Shown here: piece after piece, positions 35,991 through 44,716 of the stretch
Layout: each line of letters begins with the position of its first letter
Numbering within the stretch: position 1 is the first letter of the stretch
Source of the DNA: Halosimplex salinum
GTDB taxonomy: Archaea > Halobacteriota > Halobacteria > Halobacteriales > Haloarculaceae
Direction of reading: 5' to 3'
Assembly (NCBI RefSeq): GCF_003730195.1
Contig: NZ_QWGG01000003.1
Span: 310,001-374,000, forward strand
Length of the DNA stretch: 64,000 bases
Made by a program: the position numbers and the translations under genes
The notes under the pieces: generated by a model
Databases searched by the model: none
Seen by the model: the letters and a program-made list of their open reading frames with translations, nothing else
What the model was told of the DNA's origin: nothing

Positions 35991-36509
35991 CTACGAGCCG
36001 TGCGAACGGCCCTCACTTACGGGTTCGCCGTCGCTGTCGGCGGCCGCCTCGGCCGGACGGGACCGACGGAGCGCCGCGGCCGCGACGCCGCCGTAGCCCG
36101 CGGCGACGCCGATCAGCCACAGCGGCCGGTCGGTCAGGAACCACGGGACTGCGACGCCGTAGCCCAGTCCCAGCAGGACGCCGCTGCCGGTCCGAACGGC
36201 GTTCGATCCGCGCCGGTCGGTGAACGTCGTCGCCGCCCAGTCGACGAGGGCCGGCGCGGGACCGCAGACGACCAGCCACGGCCACGCCGCTGGTGCGGTG
36301 TCCGTGAGAACGAACGCGAGGCCCCCGAGGATACCCGGATAGATGCCGCTACAGCGGGCACAGAGGCGAACCGTCCGGTCGCTGACGGTGACGGTGTGAC
36401 ACCGGTAGTACTCGCGAGGTTCGTGATGGGAGAGGAGATACCGGCGGGTGGGCGCGAGGGCGGCGCGGAGCTCGCGAACGCGGGCGGTGCGGCCGGGGGT
36501 CGCGCGGTC
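35991..36509 (-). CDS. DUF2085-like membrane protein lacking a canonical start codon
   Basis: The frame ending at TAG 35993-35991 codes a protein with the DUF2085 signature: YLLSHHEPREYYRCH, then VRLCARCSGIYPG, then three hydrophobic segments and a polar tail. Upstream it stays open to an in-frame TGA at 36563-36561. Between that TGA and the conserved Cys-His motif there is no ATG, GTG or TTG. The upstream TM2 gene ends GAGGACTGAC at 36508, in the other frame, directly before this frame's first codons. The start could be non-canonical, come from a +1 frameshift at that stop, or be lost by mutation. Coordinates give the frame from just after the TM2 stop. Confidence 0.6.
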   Translation of the reverse strand, partial: DRATPGRTARVRELRAALAPTRRYLLSHHEPREYYRCHTVTVSDRTVRLCARCSGIYPGILGGLAFVLTDTAPAAWPWLVVCGPAPALVDWAATTFTDRRGSNAVRTGSGVLLGLGYGVAVPWFLTDRPLWLIGVAAGYGGVAAAALRRSRPAEAAADSDGEPVSEGRSHGS

Positions 36510-36867
36510 AGTCCTCCAGATACTGTCGGCGAAACTCCTCGTCGCTCTTCGAGAGGTAGATCACGCCTTCGATTATCCCGATGATGCCCGGGATCCCCGT
36601 CCAGAAGAAACAGAGGTATATCACGCCGACCTTGTTCTCCCCGAGGTAGAACTTGTGCGCGCCGAAGCTCCCGAGGAGGATCGCGAGCAACGCGGTGACG
36701 AGTCGCTCGTCGCCGCCGGACCCCATGCCCGGCTGGCGGACGCCACACTCCGGGCAGATCTCCGCCTTCTCGTTGATGATCGACCCACACTCGGCGCAGT
36801 ACTTCTCGCCGGGGGGCGCGGGATCGCCCGGCTGGTCGCCGTCGGTCACGGAGTCGTCCGATGACAT
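36508..36867 (-). CDS. Zinc-ribbon and TM2-domain membrane protein
   Basis: The 119-residue protein has a double CxxC zinc ribbon near residues 20-42 (CAECG, CPECG). A TM2 domain follows with two transmembrane helices (LVTALLAILLGSFGAHKFYLG and GVIYLCFFWTGIPGIIGIIEG) and a charged tail. ATG 36867 is preferred over GTG 36888 because a GTTTTACGC box lies about 28-32 bases ahead of it. TM2 proteins are small and of unclear role. It overlaps the DUF2085-like frame downstream. Confidence 0.82.
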   Translation of the reverse strand: MSSDDSVTDGDQPGDPAPPGEKYCAECGSIINEKAEICPECGVRQPGMGSGGDERLVTALLAILLGSFGAHKFYLGENKVGVIYLCFFWTGIPGIIGIIEGVIYLSKSDEEFRRQYLED

Positions 36868-36935
36868 ATCACGATCGACGGCTGTCACGAGCGTAAAACT
36901 ACCGGCGGGCGGTGTTCGGAGCGCCCGTCCGGCTC

Positions 36936-37742
36936 TCAGGCCGACTCCTCCAGCCAGCCCAGGAGCGCGTCGTTGACCGCCGTGCTCTCCTCGACGAAAC
37001 AGAGGTGTCCGCCCTCGACGGCGACGAACTCGCCGCGAGGGAGGCCGTCGGCGAGATCACGGCCCGCGTCGGTCGGGACAACCACGTCGTCGACGCCGTG
37101 GTACACCCGCGTCGGCGTCGTGATCTCGAAGAGCGAATCGGTGCGGTCGAAGCCCGTCGTCGCGGCGACCTGCGCCTCGAAGCCAGCGCGGTCGGCGTCC
37201 TCCTCGCGCCGCCAGCCGACGATCTCGTTCACGACGTCCTCGTAGGCGTCGAGGTCGGCGGCGAACGCGTTCCGGAGCGATGCCCGGAGCGCCTCGGAGT
37301 CGTCGCGCGGCGCGAACAGGGAATCGAGCGCGTCGGCGTCGACGCGGTCGCCACTCGCGGCCGTCCCGAACAGCGACAGCGAGGCCGCGCGGCCGTAGCG
37401 GTGGGCGTGCTCCAGCGCGACCATCCCGCCGAGTCCCGCGCCGACGAGGTGGACGTCGCCGACGCCGTGGTCCGAGAGGACCGCTTCGAGGTCGCCCGCG
37501 AGCGACCGGACGGTGTAGGGACCGTCGGGCGCGTCGGACCGACCGGTCCCCCGCAGGTCCCAGGTCACGGTCTCGAACCCCTCGACGAGCGCGGCGTGTT
37601 GCCAGCCCCACACCCACGCACCGTAGCCCGCGGGATTGACGAACGCCACCGTGTCCGCCGCGCGGTCGACGTCTTCCGGCGGTCGCGGGTCCCCCTTCGC
37701 CTCGTAGTAGAGGTCGACGCCCCCGTTCGTGACGACTGTCAT
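36936..37742 (-). CDS. Alpha/beta-hydrolase fold protein without the nucleophile serine
   Basis: The 268-residue protein follows the alpha/beta-hydrolase pattern: VNPAGYGAWVWGW near 35, a TWDLRGTGRSD strand at 60-70, the nucleophile elbow at 100-106, RVYHGVDDVVVP near 213 (acid Asp) and VEGGHLCFVEE near 240 (His). The elbow reads VGAGLGG instead of G-x-S-x-G, so Gly103 replaces the usual serine. The rest of the elbow is intact. It may be inactive or a lyase/dehalogenase-like variant. Confidence 0.82.
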   Translation of the reverse strand: MTVVTNGGVDLYYEAKGDPRPPEDVDRAADTVAFVNPAGYGAWVWGWQHAALVEGFETVTWDLRGTGRSDAPDGPYTVRSLAGDLEAVLSDHGVGDVHLVGAGLGGMVALEHAHRYGRAASLSLFGTAASGDRVDADALDSLFAPRDDSEALRASLRNAFAADLDAYEDVVNEIVGWRREEDADRAGFEAQVAATTGFDRTDSLFEITTPTRVYHGVDDVVVPTDAGRDLADGLPRGEFVAVEGGHLCFVEESTAVNDALLGWLEESA

Positions 37743-37847
37743 CGGTCGGTGTTGGCGCGGTCGTCGTAAGGGCGTCTCGGTTCAGTGCGGACTGGCGACG
37801 GCGAGGGCGAACGCGACGGAGAGAATGGAACGGAACAGTCACCAGCG

Positions 37848-37967
37848 CTACCGCGCGGCGTCGTCGGGGGCGCGAGTCGGGTCTTCCGCGCCGGCCCCGA
37901 ACAGTTCCGGCGCGACGTCGAAGGCGGCTGTCGAGCGCCGCCGGTCGGTGGGTCGGTCGCCGCGCAT
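37848..37967 (-). CDS. Possible 39-residue protein after nirA
   Basis: The frame runs from ATG 37967, two bases after the nirA stop, to TAG 37848. It codes a hydrophilic Arg/Asp/Ala-rich peptide (MRGDRPTDRRRSTAAF, then DVAPELFGAG). The tight spacing to nirA suggests translation from the same mRNA. There is no known family, and the composition alone cannot exclude chance. Confidence 0.35.
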   Translation of the reverse strand: MRGDRPTDRRRSTAAFDVAPELFGAGAEDPTRAPDDAAR

Positions 37968-37969
37968 CG

Positions 37970-39736
37970 TCAGTCGTCCGCCGAGAGCGGGTGGCCCTCG
38001 GCGTCGGTGGGCGCGGGGCTCTCGCCGTCGGCGAACGGGTACCAGGACTGCTTCCCGTCGGCGAGACAGGGGTCCTCGTACCCCTCGACCTCGCCGGGTT
38101 CGGCGAGTTCGACGATGGTCTCGTGACCGGTGGCGTCGACCCACTCGCGGAACGTCTGCCCGTCCTCGCGCAGGGCCGCGTAGGCCTCGACGAGGTTCCG
38201 GATCATGCCCGGCACCTCGTCGGCGGGGACGCGCTGGCGAACCCACTCGATGAACGACGGGTCCTCGCCGATGCCGCCGCCGACGCCCACGTCCATCGCC
38301 TCGACCATCTCGCCGTCCTTCCGGGCGCGCATGCCCTGCAGGCCGATGTCGGCGGTCATCGCCTGTCCGCAGTCGGCGGTACAGCCCGAGTAGTGCATCT
38401 TGATGCGGTCCACGTCGTCGGGCAGGTCGACGGTCTCGCCGAGCCAGCGGAGCAGGCGGGCCATGCGGGCTTTCGTCTCCGTGAGCGCGAGCGAGCAGAA
38501 CTCGGTCCCGGTACAGGCCATCGCCCCCTGCTCGAAGGGGTTCGGTTCGGGCCGGTAGGTCTCCAGCAGGTCCTCGTTGAGCAGGTTCGCCAGCTGACCG
38601 TCCGGTACGTCCACGATCAGCGGGTTCTGCCGGCGGCTCAGTCGGATCTCGCCGGAGCCGTAGGCCGACGCGAGGTCGGCGAGTTCGATGGCGTCCTCGG
38701 CGGGCATCCGGCCGACCGGCACCGAGAGGCCGACGTAGTTCTTCCCGTCCGCCTGGTCGTAGACGCCGACGTGGTCGTGGGCACCGCGGTCGGTGGACTT
38801 CCCGGCGTTGTACGTGTAGTCGCCGCGGAAGTCCGTGCCCGCGCGCTCGAGTTCGAAGTCGAGGCGTTCGTCGAGTTCCTCGCGGATGGCGTCCGTGCCG
38901 TGTTCGTCGACGAAGAAGCGCGCGCGGTTCTTCGAGCGGTTCTCGCGGTTGCCCGCCTCGTGGTAGTACTCGACGAACGCCCGCACCGTCTCCGTGGCCT
39001 GCTCGCGCGTGACGAACAGGTCGAGCGGGCGCGCCTCGCGCGGCTCGCGGCCGCCGAGTCCGCCGCCGACGCGGACGTTGAAGCCCTTCTTCCGTTCGCC
39101 GTCGACCAGTTTGCGCGCGGGTTCGAGACCGACGTCGTTGATCGAGTCCTGGGCACAGCCCTGTCGACACCCCGTCACCGAGATGTTGAACTTCCGGGGC
39201 ATGTTACAGAGGTCGTCGTCGCCGCGGATCTCCGCCTGTATCTCGTCCAGCAGTTCGCGGCTCTCCACGTACTCCTCGGCCTTGCCGGCGACCGGACAGC
39301 CGGAGATGTTGCGCATCGTGTCCCCGCCCGCCGAGCGCGAGGAGACGCCGACCGCTTCGAGTTGCTCCCATATCTCGGGGATGTCCTCGAGTTTCAGCCA
39401 GTGAAGCTGGATCGACTGGCGGGTCGTGAAGTCGATCCAGCCGTTGCCGAACTCGGGATTCTCCGCGGGCCCTTTCGCGTACTCGCGGGCGACCTCGCCG
39501 ATGGCGCGCAGCTGTCCCGGCTCAAGCACGCCCCCGCAGTTGGTCAGTCGCATCATGAAGTACGACTCCTGCCCGCCGCGGTGGTGGAACACGCCCCAGA
39601 ACTTGAACCGGGAGAACCACTCGTCCCGCTCGTCCGCCGGGATCGCGTCCCACCCCCGCTCCGCGAACTCCTCGATTTTCTCGCGCACGGCGTCGCCGTA
39701 CATCTCGTCTTTCCAGGCTTCCTTCTTGTGTGGCAT
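37970..39736 (-). CDS. nirA: Ferredoxin-dependent assimilatory nitrite reductase
   Basis: The 588-residue siroheme/[4Fe-4S] enzyme reduces nitrite to ammonium with six electrons from ferredoxin. Both ferredoxin-like halves are present (RLTNCGGVLEPGQL near 65 and GKNYVGLSVPVGRMP near 328). The siroheme-binding segments are TTRQSIQLHW near 103 and CRQGCAQDSIN near 193. The cluster cysteines follow in ACTGTEFC (about 410) and YSGCTADCGQ (about 450). The length is typical. The start is MPHKKEAWKDEMYGD, and a GGATAAAC box lies about 20-28 bases upstream. Confidence 0.93.
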   Translation of the reverse strand: MPHKKEAWKDEMYGDAVREKIEEFAERGWDAIPADERDEWFSRFKFWGVFHHRGGQESYFMMRLTNCGGVLEPGQLRAIGEVAREYAKGPAENPEFGNGWIDFTTRQSIQLHWLKLEDIPEIWEQLEAVGVSSRSAGGDTMRNISGCPVAGKAEEYVESRELLDEIQAEIRGDDDLCNMPRKFNISVTGCRQGCAQDSINDVGLEPARKLVDGERKKGFNVRVGGGLGGREPREARPLDLFVTREQATETVRAFVEYYHEAGNRENRSKNRARFFVDEHGTDAIREELDERLDFELERAGTDFRGDYTYNAGKSTDRGAHDHVGVYDQADGKNYVGLSVPVGRMPAEDAIELADLASAYGSGEIRLSRRQNPLIVDVPDGQLANLLNEDLLETYRPEPNPFEQGAMACTGTEFCSLALTETKARMARLLRWLGETVDLPDDVDRIKMHYSGCTADCGQAMTADIGLQGMRARKDGEMVEAMDVGVGGGIGEDPSFIEWVRQRVPADEVPGMIRNLVEAYAALREDGQTFREWVDATGHETIVELAEPGEVEGYEDPCLADGKQSWYPFADGESPAPTDAEGHPLSADD

Positions 39737-39957
39737 CGATTTTCTCCGTGTTTGTGTTTATCCGCAATTTCCGCAAATATCCGAACGTTCGTCTTCTGAT
39801 TTACGTTTTAGCTAGCCGACTGCGACCAATATAAGCGTAATCGTTTACATAATCCAGATATAGGGCCCGGATTCGAACGCACGCTCGAAATACAAAGACC
39901 TTAAACGCATTTGGGTGGGGTGTCGGGAGGGTTCGAGCAGAGCCGCGCGGGCCGCTG
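39737..39957 (-). promoter_or_regulatory. AT-rich control region of nirA
   Basis: The 221 bases between nirA and mobA drop sharply in GC. Reading toward nirA they hold a GCTAGC, the ten-base palindrome CGAACGTTCG (39782-39791), a direct repeat TTGCGGA/TTGCGGA (about 39763-39780) and a GGATAAAC TATA-like box close to the ATG. This layout suits a regulated promoter, presumably nitrate- or ammonium-responsive. Confidence 0.6.
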
Positions 39958-40512
39958 TCAGTCCGTCGCGGGCGCGACGTCCGCGTGCGAGCCGATGGTC
40001 AGCGGGTGGGCGTCGACGTCGGGCGCCTCGGCGTCGACGACGACGGGATCGAGTCGCGAGAGAACGTCGTAGAGCCGGCCGGAACCCGCGGCGAGCGTGT
40101 GGTCGCAGGCGACGCGGACGGCCGCGGCGTCGTAGACCGCGTGGAGCGGATGGAGTCGCCCGTCGCTCCGGGGCACCGCGGCCGTCTCGCACGCGTCGAA
40201 GAGGTCGTCGAGCAGTCGCGTGTCGACGGTCGGGACGTCGCCGGCCACGATAGCGACCGAGCCGCCGTTCACGACGCGAACACCCGTGCGCATGGCCCCG
40301 ACGGGCCCCTCGTCCGCGACCGGGTCGACGGCGAGTCGGTGTTCGATGTCGGGCAGCGCGGCCGCGACCGCGCTCCGCCGACCGTCGGGACAGGCCACGA
40401 CGAGTTCGTCGACCGCGGGAGTCACAGCCTCGGCGACCGCCCGGAGCGGCGGTCCCGACTCCGAGGGGTCGAAGGCGCGCCCGAACCCGGTCAGCAGGAG
40501 CGCGGACCGCAT
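39958..40512 (-). CDS. mobA: MobA-type molybdenum cofactor nucleotidyltransferase, divergent
   Basis: The 184-residue protein resembles MobA, which attaches GMP to molybdopterin. AIVAGDVPTVDTRLLDDLFD near 90 matches the Asp motif of the family, and HPLHAVYDAAAV near 121 the substrate strand. The N-terminal signature LAGGxSxRMGxDK is replaced by LLLTGFGRAFDPSESG, which lacks the Lys. It follows narK by one base and would supply the cofactor for NasA, as in other haloarchaeal nitrate clusters. Confidence 0.78.
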   Translation of the reverse strand: MRSALLLTGFGRAFDPSESGPPLRAVAEAVTPAVDELVVACPDGRRSAVAAALPDIEHRLAVDPVADEGPVGAMRTGVRVVNGGSVAIVAGDVPTVDTRLLDDLFDACETAAVPRSDGRLHPLHAVYDAAAVRVACDHTLAAGSGRLYDVLSRLDPVVVDAEAPDVDAHPLTIGSHADVAPATD

Positions 40513-40513
40513 C

Positions 40514-41836
40514 TCAGTCGTCCCCCGGGGCCGCAGACTCGGTCGCGCGCCCGTCGCCGGCGAAGCCGCTCTCGGTCGCGATCTCCGCGATGTGGGGCTG
40601 GAACACCCACGCCGCGAGCCCGAGGATGGGAACCATCGAGACGGCGACGACGGAGTAGCCCAGGTGCAGGTTCGCCAGGAACGGCGCGGAGTAGACGAGC
40701 GGGTAGACGATGCCGCCGACCGTGCCGACGCCGCCGACGACGCCCGCCACGGCGCCCGAGCTGTTGGGGAACATCGCCGGTACCTGCGCGAAGATCGACC
40801 CCTCCGCGAAGGCGCAGGCCATCCCGACCACGAAGCCGGCGCCGACGGCGATCAGGACCTGTCCCGAGAGCCCCGCCAGCGTCATCCCGAACATCGAGAG
40901 GACCACGAAACACAGCGTCACGAACGTCCACTGCTCGCGGTAGCGACCCGTGAAGATCGGGAGGATGTTCTTTTCCTCGCGAGCGAGCACGTCGCTGACG
41001 TACCCGCCGATGGGTCGGAGGAGCCCGGCCGCGACGGAGAACGTCGCGGCGAACGTCGACGCGAGCACGAGGTTGTCGGTGCTGAAGCCCTCGCGGTAGT
41101 AGGTCGCGAGCCAGCCGTTCATCGACAGTTCGAGGCCGAAGGTCATCACGTAGGCGAGCGCGAGCACGACCGTCCCGTACCGCGTCGCCGTGTAGAACCA
41201 GCCCTGGAAGCTCGCGTTGTCGGCGGTCGCCTGTCGCTTCTCCTCGCTCCTGGCCGCCTCGCCGAGCGCGTAGTAGACGACCGCGAGCAGGATGGAGACA
41301 CAGCCCGTGTAGAAGAAGGCCGCCCGCCAGTTCGTGTCGAACAGCGGCCCGCTCCAGTTCGGCCCGAACACGCGCGGGAGGATCAGCGCGCCGCCGGCCG
41401 CGCCGGCGTTCCCGATGCCCGCGTAGATGCCTTCGGCCGTCCCGAGCTGCCCCTCCTCGAACCACTCGGAGACGTGCTGGATGCCGATGACGAACGTGAT
41501 CCCCGCCGTCGCGACGATGAGTCGTTCGACGAAGAACACGGTGTAGCTCTGTGCGAACGCGCTGGCGATCGAGAACACGCCGACGTACGTGAGTACGATG
41601 GCGAAGACGGCCGGCGCGCCGAACTTGTCCGAGAGCCAGCCCGTCAGGATACGACCGAAGGGCGCCAGCCAGATCGCCGCGCTCGCCAGGATCCCGATCT
41701 CGGCCAGCGAGAGGCCGAACTCCTCGGCCATCGGCCCCGTGAACGGGGCGAACGAGAACCAGATCAGGAACGAGAAGTTGAACCCGACCGTGGCGAGCAC
41801 GAGCGTCCGCCACTTGGTCATCCTGATCAGCCCCAT
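40514..41836 (-). CDS. narK: Nitrate/nitrite transporter, MFS NarK family
   Basis: The 440-residue protein has about 12 transmembrane segments. A family motif lies at [13 protein letters not shown] (about 140) and its counterpart [18 protein letters not shown] (about 370), the Gly-rich nitrate signatures of NarK/NNP transporters. ATG 41836 gives [11 protein letters not shown]; the upstream GTG at 41872 adds a basic stretch and is less likely. It is the first gene of a narK-mobA unit; a GATAAAATATT box lies about 80-95 bases upstream. Confidence 0.9.
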   Translation of the reverse strand: MGLIRMTKWRTLVLATVGFNFSFLIWFSFAPFTGPMAEEFGLSLAEIGILASAAIWLAPFGRILTGWLSDKFGAPAVFAIVLTYVGVFSIASAFAQSYTVFFVERLIVATAGITFVIGIQHVSEWFEEGQLGTAEGIYAGIGNAGAAGGALILPRVFGPNWSGPLFDTNWRAAFFYTGCVSILLAVVYYALGEAARSEEKRQATADNASFQGWFYTATRYGTVVLALAYVMTFGLELSMNGWLATYYREGFSTDNLVLASTFAATFSVAAGLLRPIGGYVSDVLAREEKNILPIFTGRYREQWTFVTLCFVVLSMFGMTLAGLSGQVLIAVGAGFVVGMACAFAEGSIFAQVPAMFPNSSGAVAGVVGGVGTVGGIVYPLVYSAPFLANLHLGYSVVAVSMVPILGLAAWVFQPHIAEIATESGFAGDGRATESAAPGDD

Positions 41837-42258
41837 GCCGACACCCCCCTGTCGACGACGGCCGCTCCGCACGCCGCCGATCCATAATTGACGATCATTT
41901 CCGTTCGGTTGTCCAATATTTTATCGAATCTCATTTTGAACGTCCATCTTTGTACGGATATTGGTTGCAAGCTCGAATATTATAACCCTAGGCGTTTAGA
42001 AACTAAACCGTGTAGTCTGCAGTCTGGACGGACGAACGATATTAGGACAGATACTGCAGATATAAGGATGTAATACGTCGAATCGGCGGACGGAAAACCG
42101 GACGGGCGTCTACTTCGACGGGTCGGGCGCGGTTCCGCCGGCGTCACCGGCTGAGGTGCGAGCGCGCGCCGAACGCGCGCCGCGGCTGGTCGAAGCAGTC
42201 CGAGCGTATCGCCGCTCCGCGGAAAATACGGCAGTTTCGGGGGCCGAGGGGTCTCGGG
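41837..42258 (-). promoter_or_regulatory. Intergenic control region upstream of narK, with nasA terminator-like hairpin
   Basis: The 422 bases hold no gene that I can support. Bases 41888-42075 are AT-rich. They contain GATAAAATATT (41917-41929, TATA-like), a 15-base palindrome GTTTAGAAACTAAAC (41994-42008) and a CCTAGG. A GC-rich half nearer nasA carries a hairpin with seven-base GCGCGCG arms at 42162-42180. The TATA box and palindrome suit narK-mobA; the hairpin may end nasA transcription. Confidence 0.6.
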
Positions 42259-44463
42259 TCAGTCGTCGGCGCGTAGCGGGGTGTCCGCGCCCGCGGCCGC
42301 CTCGTCGGCGGGCGCGACGAGTCGAACGGCGCACTGCTTGAAGTTCGGTTCCTTCGACTGGGGGTCGAGCGCGTCGACGGTCAGGCGGTTGGTCGCGGGG
42401 TGGTGGATGGGGAGCCAGACGAGCCCCTCGGGGACCGCTGGATCCGGTTCGACCGACGCGGGGACCGCGTCGCGGCGCGACTCGACGACGACCGCGTCGT
42501 CCGAGACCGCCTCGCTGGTCGCGACCGTTGCGGGGTTGATCCGCGCCGCGACCGGGTCGAGGTCGTCCACGTCTCGCGACCGAACGCCCGTGTTGTACGC
42601 GTCCGGATCGCGAGCCGTCGTCAGCGTCAGCGGGTAGTCGTCGTCGACCGGTTCGGGGAGCCCCTCCTGGCGCGCCGTCGAGAAGCCCGCCAGCCCACTC
42701 GCAGTGGGGAACGACCACGACTCCGCACCGTCCGCGGTCGTCTCGTCGGTCGCATCGTCGTCTCTCGGGACGTAGCCGCGGTCGCCGTCGTCGCCGTCGT
42801 AGTAGCGATAGCCGGCGTCGGCTTCGGCGTCGGGCGCCGGCCAGCGGACCGCCTTGAGGTCCGCGAGGCGGTCGTAGGTGATCCCGGACATGTCCGCCAC
42901 GGTGCCGGCGGTCAGGCCCGCGAACTCGTCGAACAGCGTCTCGGGGTCGGGGTCGGCGTCCGCGAACAGGTCCGGGAAGAGGCGCGCGCCGACGGTCGAG
43001 ATTATCCGCAGATCGCTCCAGACACCGCTCGGCGCTTCCGTCGCGGCCCGAACCCGAGAGACGGTGCGCTCCATGTTCATCGCGGTTCCCTCGGACTCGC
43101 CCCACGTCGCCGCCGGCAGCACGACGTCGGCGAGGTCCGTCGTCTCCGTTCGGAACGCGTCCTGCGCGACGAGGAACACGTCCTCCAGGCGCTCCTTCGC
43201 GGCGCTCGCGTCCGGCATCCCCGCGACGGGGTTGGTCGCCACGGTGTAGGCCACCTCGACCTCCTCGCCGAAGGCCTCGACCGTCCCGACGGGGCCGGGC
43301 CCGGGGTCGGGTGGGAGTCGCTCGACGGGGATCCCCCACTCGTCGGCGACCGCCTCGCGTTCGTCGGGGTCCTGGAACGGTCGGTGGCCCGGCCACGTGC
43401 CCTTGCACGAGCAGACGCGCGTCCCCATCGAGTTGGCCTGGCCGGTCAGCGAGAAGGGGCCGCTCCCCGGCCGGAGGTTGCCCGTCGCGAGACAGATGTC
43501 GATCAGCGCCCGCGCGATATCGGTCCCCTGGACGTGCTGGTTGACGCCCATCCCCCAGTAACAGAGCGCGTCACGCTCGAATGCGTCGGCGAGCAGGTTT
43601 ACGTCGGCCGACGAGACGCCGGCCCGCTCGGCGGCGGTGTCGCTGTCGGGCAGGACCGATCTGAGGTCGTCGAACCCCTCGGTCGCTTCCGCGACGAACT
43701 CCTCGTCGACGCGGTCGGTCTCGACGATTCGGGCGAGCACTGCTCGCGCGAGTGCGAGGTCCTGACCCGGGTCGGGCGCGACGTGTCCGTCGGCAGCCTC
43801 GGCCGTCTCCGTCTCGACGGGGTCGACGGCGATCAACTCGACGCCGTCTTCGTTCGCGTCCTCGGGCGCGTCAGCAACCGAGGGCTCGTCGGAGCTCGCT
43901 CCGGCGGCGGCCTGTCGGATCCACCGGAACAGCACCGGATGCGCCGCGGCCGGGTTCGCGCCCCAGACGACGTGGGCCTCGGCCTCGGGGATGTCGTCGT
44001 AACTACAGGGCGGCGCGTCGCTCCCGAACGCCTGGTAGTAGGCCGTGACGGCGCTGGCCATGCACAGCGTCGTGTTCGCGTCGTAGTAGCGGGTCCCGAA
44101 CCCGCCGCGGGCGAGTTTGCCCAGGGCGTAGGCGGCCTCGTTCGTCTGCTGTCCGCTCCCGAGCACCGCCACCTCGCCGTCGGCCGCCTCGGTCCGCTGG
44201 AACGCCTGGATGACCTCGGAGAGCGCCACGTCCCACGTCGTCGAGACGAGTTCTCCGTCCCGCCGGACCTTCGGGCGCGTCAGCCACTCCCCCTCCGGGT
44301 CTGCCGACTCGCGGACGCCGCGCGCGCAGGCGAGCCCCTGGCTGACCGGATGCGCGGCGTCCCCGCGCACCACGTCGATCCCGCTCCCGATGTCGGCGCC
44401 TCGCTGGAGGTGTCCACAGCCGACGGCACACCGCATACACGTCGTCGGTACCCAGTCGCTCAT
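42259..44463 (-). CDS. nasA: Assimilatory nitrate reductase, molybdopterin catalytic subunit
   Basis: The 734-residue enzyme reduces nitrate to nitrite with ferredoxin-type electrons. An N-terminal [4Fe-4S] site has C9-x2-C12-x3-C16 and C46 (GLACARG). The Mo-ligand Cys is probably C134 in NTTLCMASAV. Typical molybdopterin segments are GMGVNQHVQGTDIARAL and NMERTVSR. The C-terminal domain (about 600-734) binds the dinucleotide cofactor. ATG 44463 gives MSDWVPTTCMRC; upstream sequence adds a basic leader of different character. It has no fused FAD/NAD domain. Confidence 0.92.
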   Translation of the reverse strand: MSDWVPTTCMRCAVGCGHLQRGADIGSGIDVVRGDAAHPVSQGLACARGVRESADPEGEWLTRPKVRRDGELVSTTWDVALSEVIQAFQRTEAADGEVAVLGSGQQTNEAAYALGKLARGGFGTRYYDANTTLCMASAVTAYYQAFGSDAPPCSYDDIPEAEAHVVWGANPAAAHPVLFRWIRQAAAGASSDEPSVADAPEDANEDGVELIAVDPVETETAEAADGHVAPDPGQDLALARAVLARIVETDRVDEEFVAEATEGFDDLRSVLPDSDTAAERAGVSSADVNLLADAFERDALCYWGMGVNQHVQGTDIARALIDICLATGNLRPGSGPFSLTGQANSMGTRVCSCKGTWPGHRPFQDPDEREAVADEWGIPVERLPPDPGPGPVGTVEAFGEEVEVAYTVATNPVAGMPDASAAKERLEDVFLVAQDAFRTETTDLADVVLPAATWGESEGTAMNMERTVSRVRAATEAPSGVWSDLRIISTVGARLFPDLFADADPDPETLFDEFAGLTAGTVADMSGITYDRLADLKAVRWPAPDAEADAGYRYYDGDDGDRGYVPRDDDATDETTADGAESWSFPTASGLAGFSTARQEGLPEPVDDDYPLTLTTARDPDAYNTGVRSRDVDDLDPVAARINPATVATSEAVSDDAVVVESRRDAVPASVEPDPAVPEGLVWLPIHHPATNRLTVDALDPQSKEPNFKQCAVRLVAPADEAAAGADTPLRADD

Positions 44464-44716
44464 CCGTCGACCACCGCCGGAAGACTGTCGAAATGTCCCG
44501 GTCTTCCTCTGTATTGTATACGAACGCAAACCATTCTGTCGTTTCCTAGTCCAGACTTCCCATACTAAACAGTATCCCTTGAACAATTAAAACACAACAC
44601 GAGGGCGTCGAAACGGGCGGTTAGTTTCCGCGGTGGACCGGATCACGACGGGAGAGCGGTGTCGGTCGACCCACGAGCACTGCACCGAACGCAGTTCTGC
44701 GACCGGGCTGCGGGAC
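44464..44716 (-). promoter_or_regulatory. AT-rich promoter region of nasA
   Basis: The 253 bases upstream of nasA drop in GC. TATACAATA (44520-44512) lies about 50 bases ahead of the ATG. A 14-base palindrome ATACTAAACAGTAT (44562-44575) sits about 45 bases further up. Its ACTAAAC core recurs in the narK palindrome (AAACTAAACC). The rest, to 44716, has no gene. Confidence 0.6.

Noticed and set aside
42110-42258. Short protein frame downstream of nasA
   Set aside because: It has no start codon after the nasA stop and a basic low-complexity composition; the stretch carries a GC hairpin instead.
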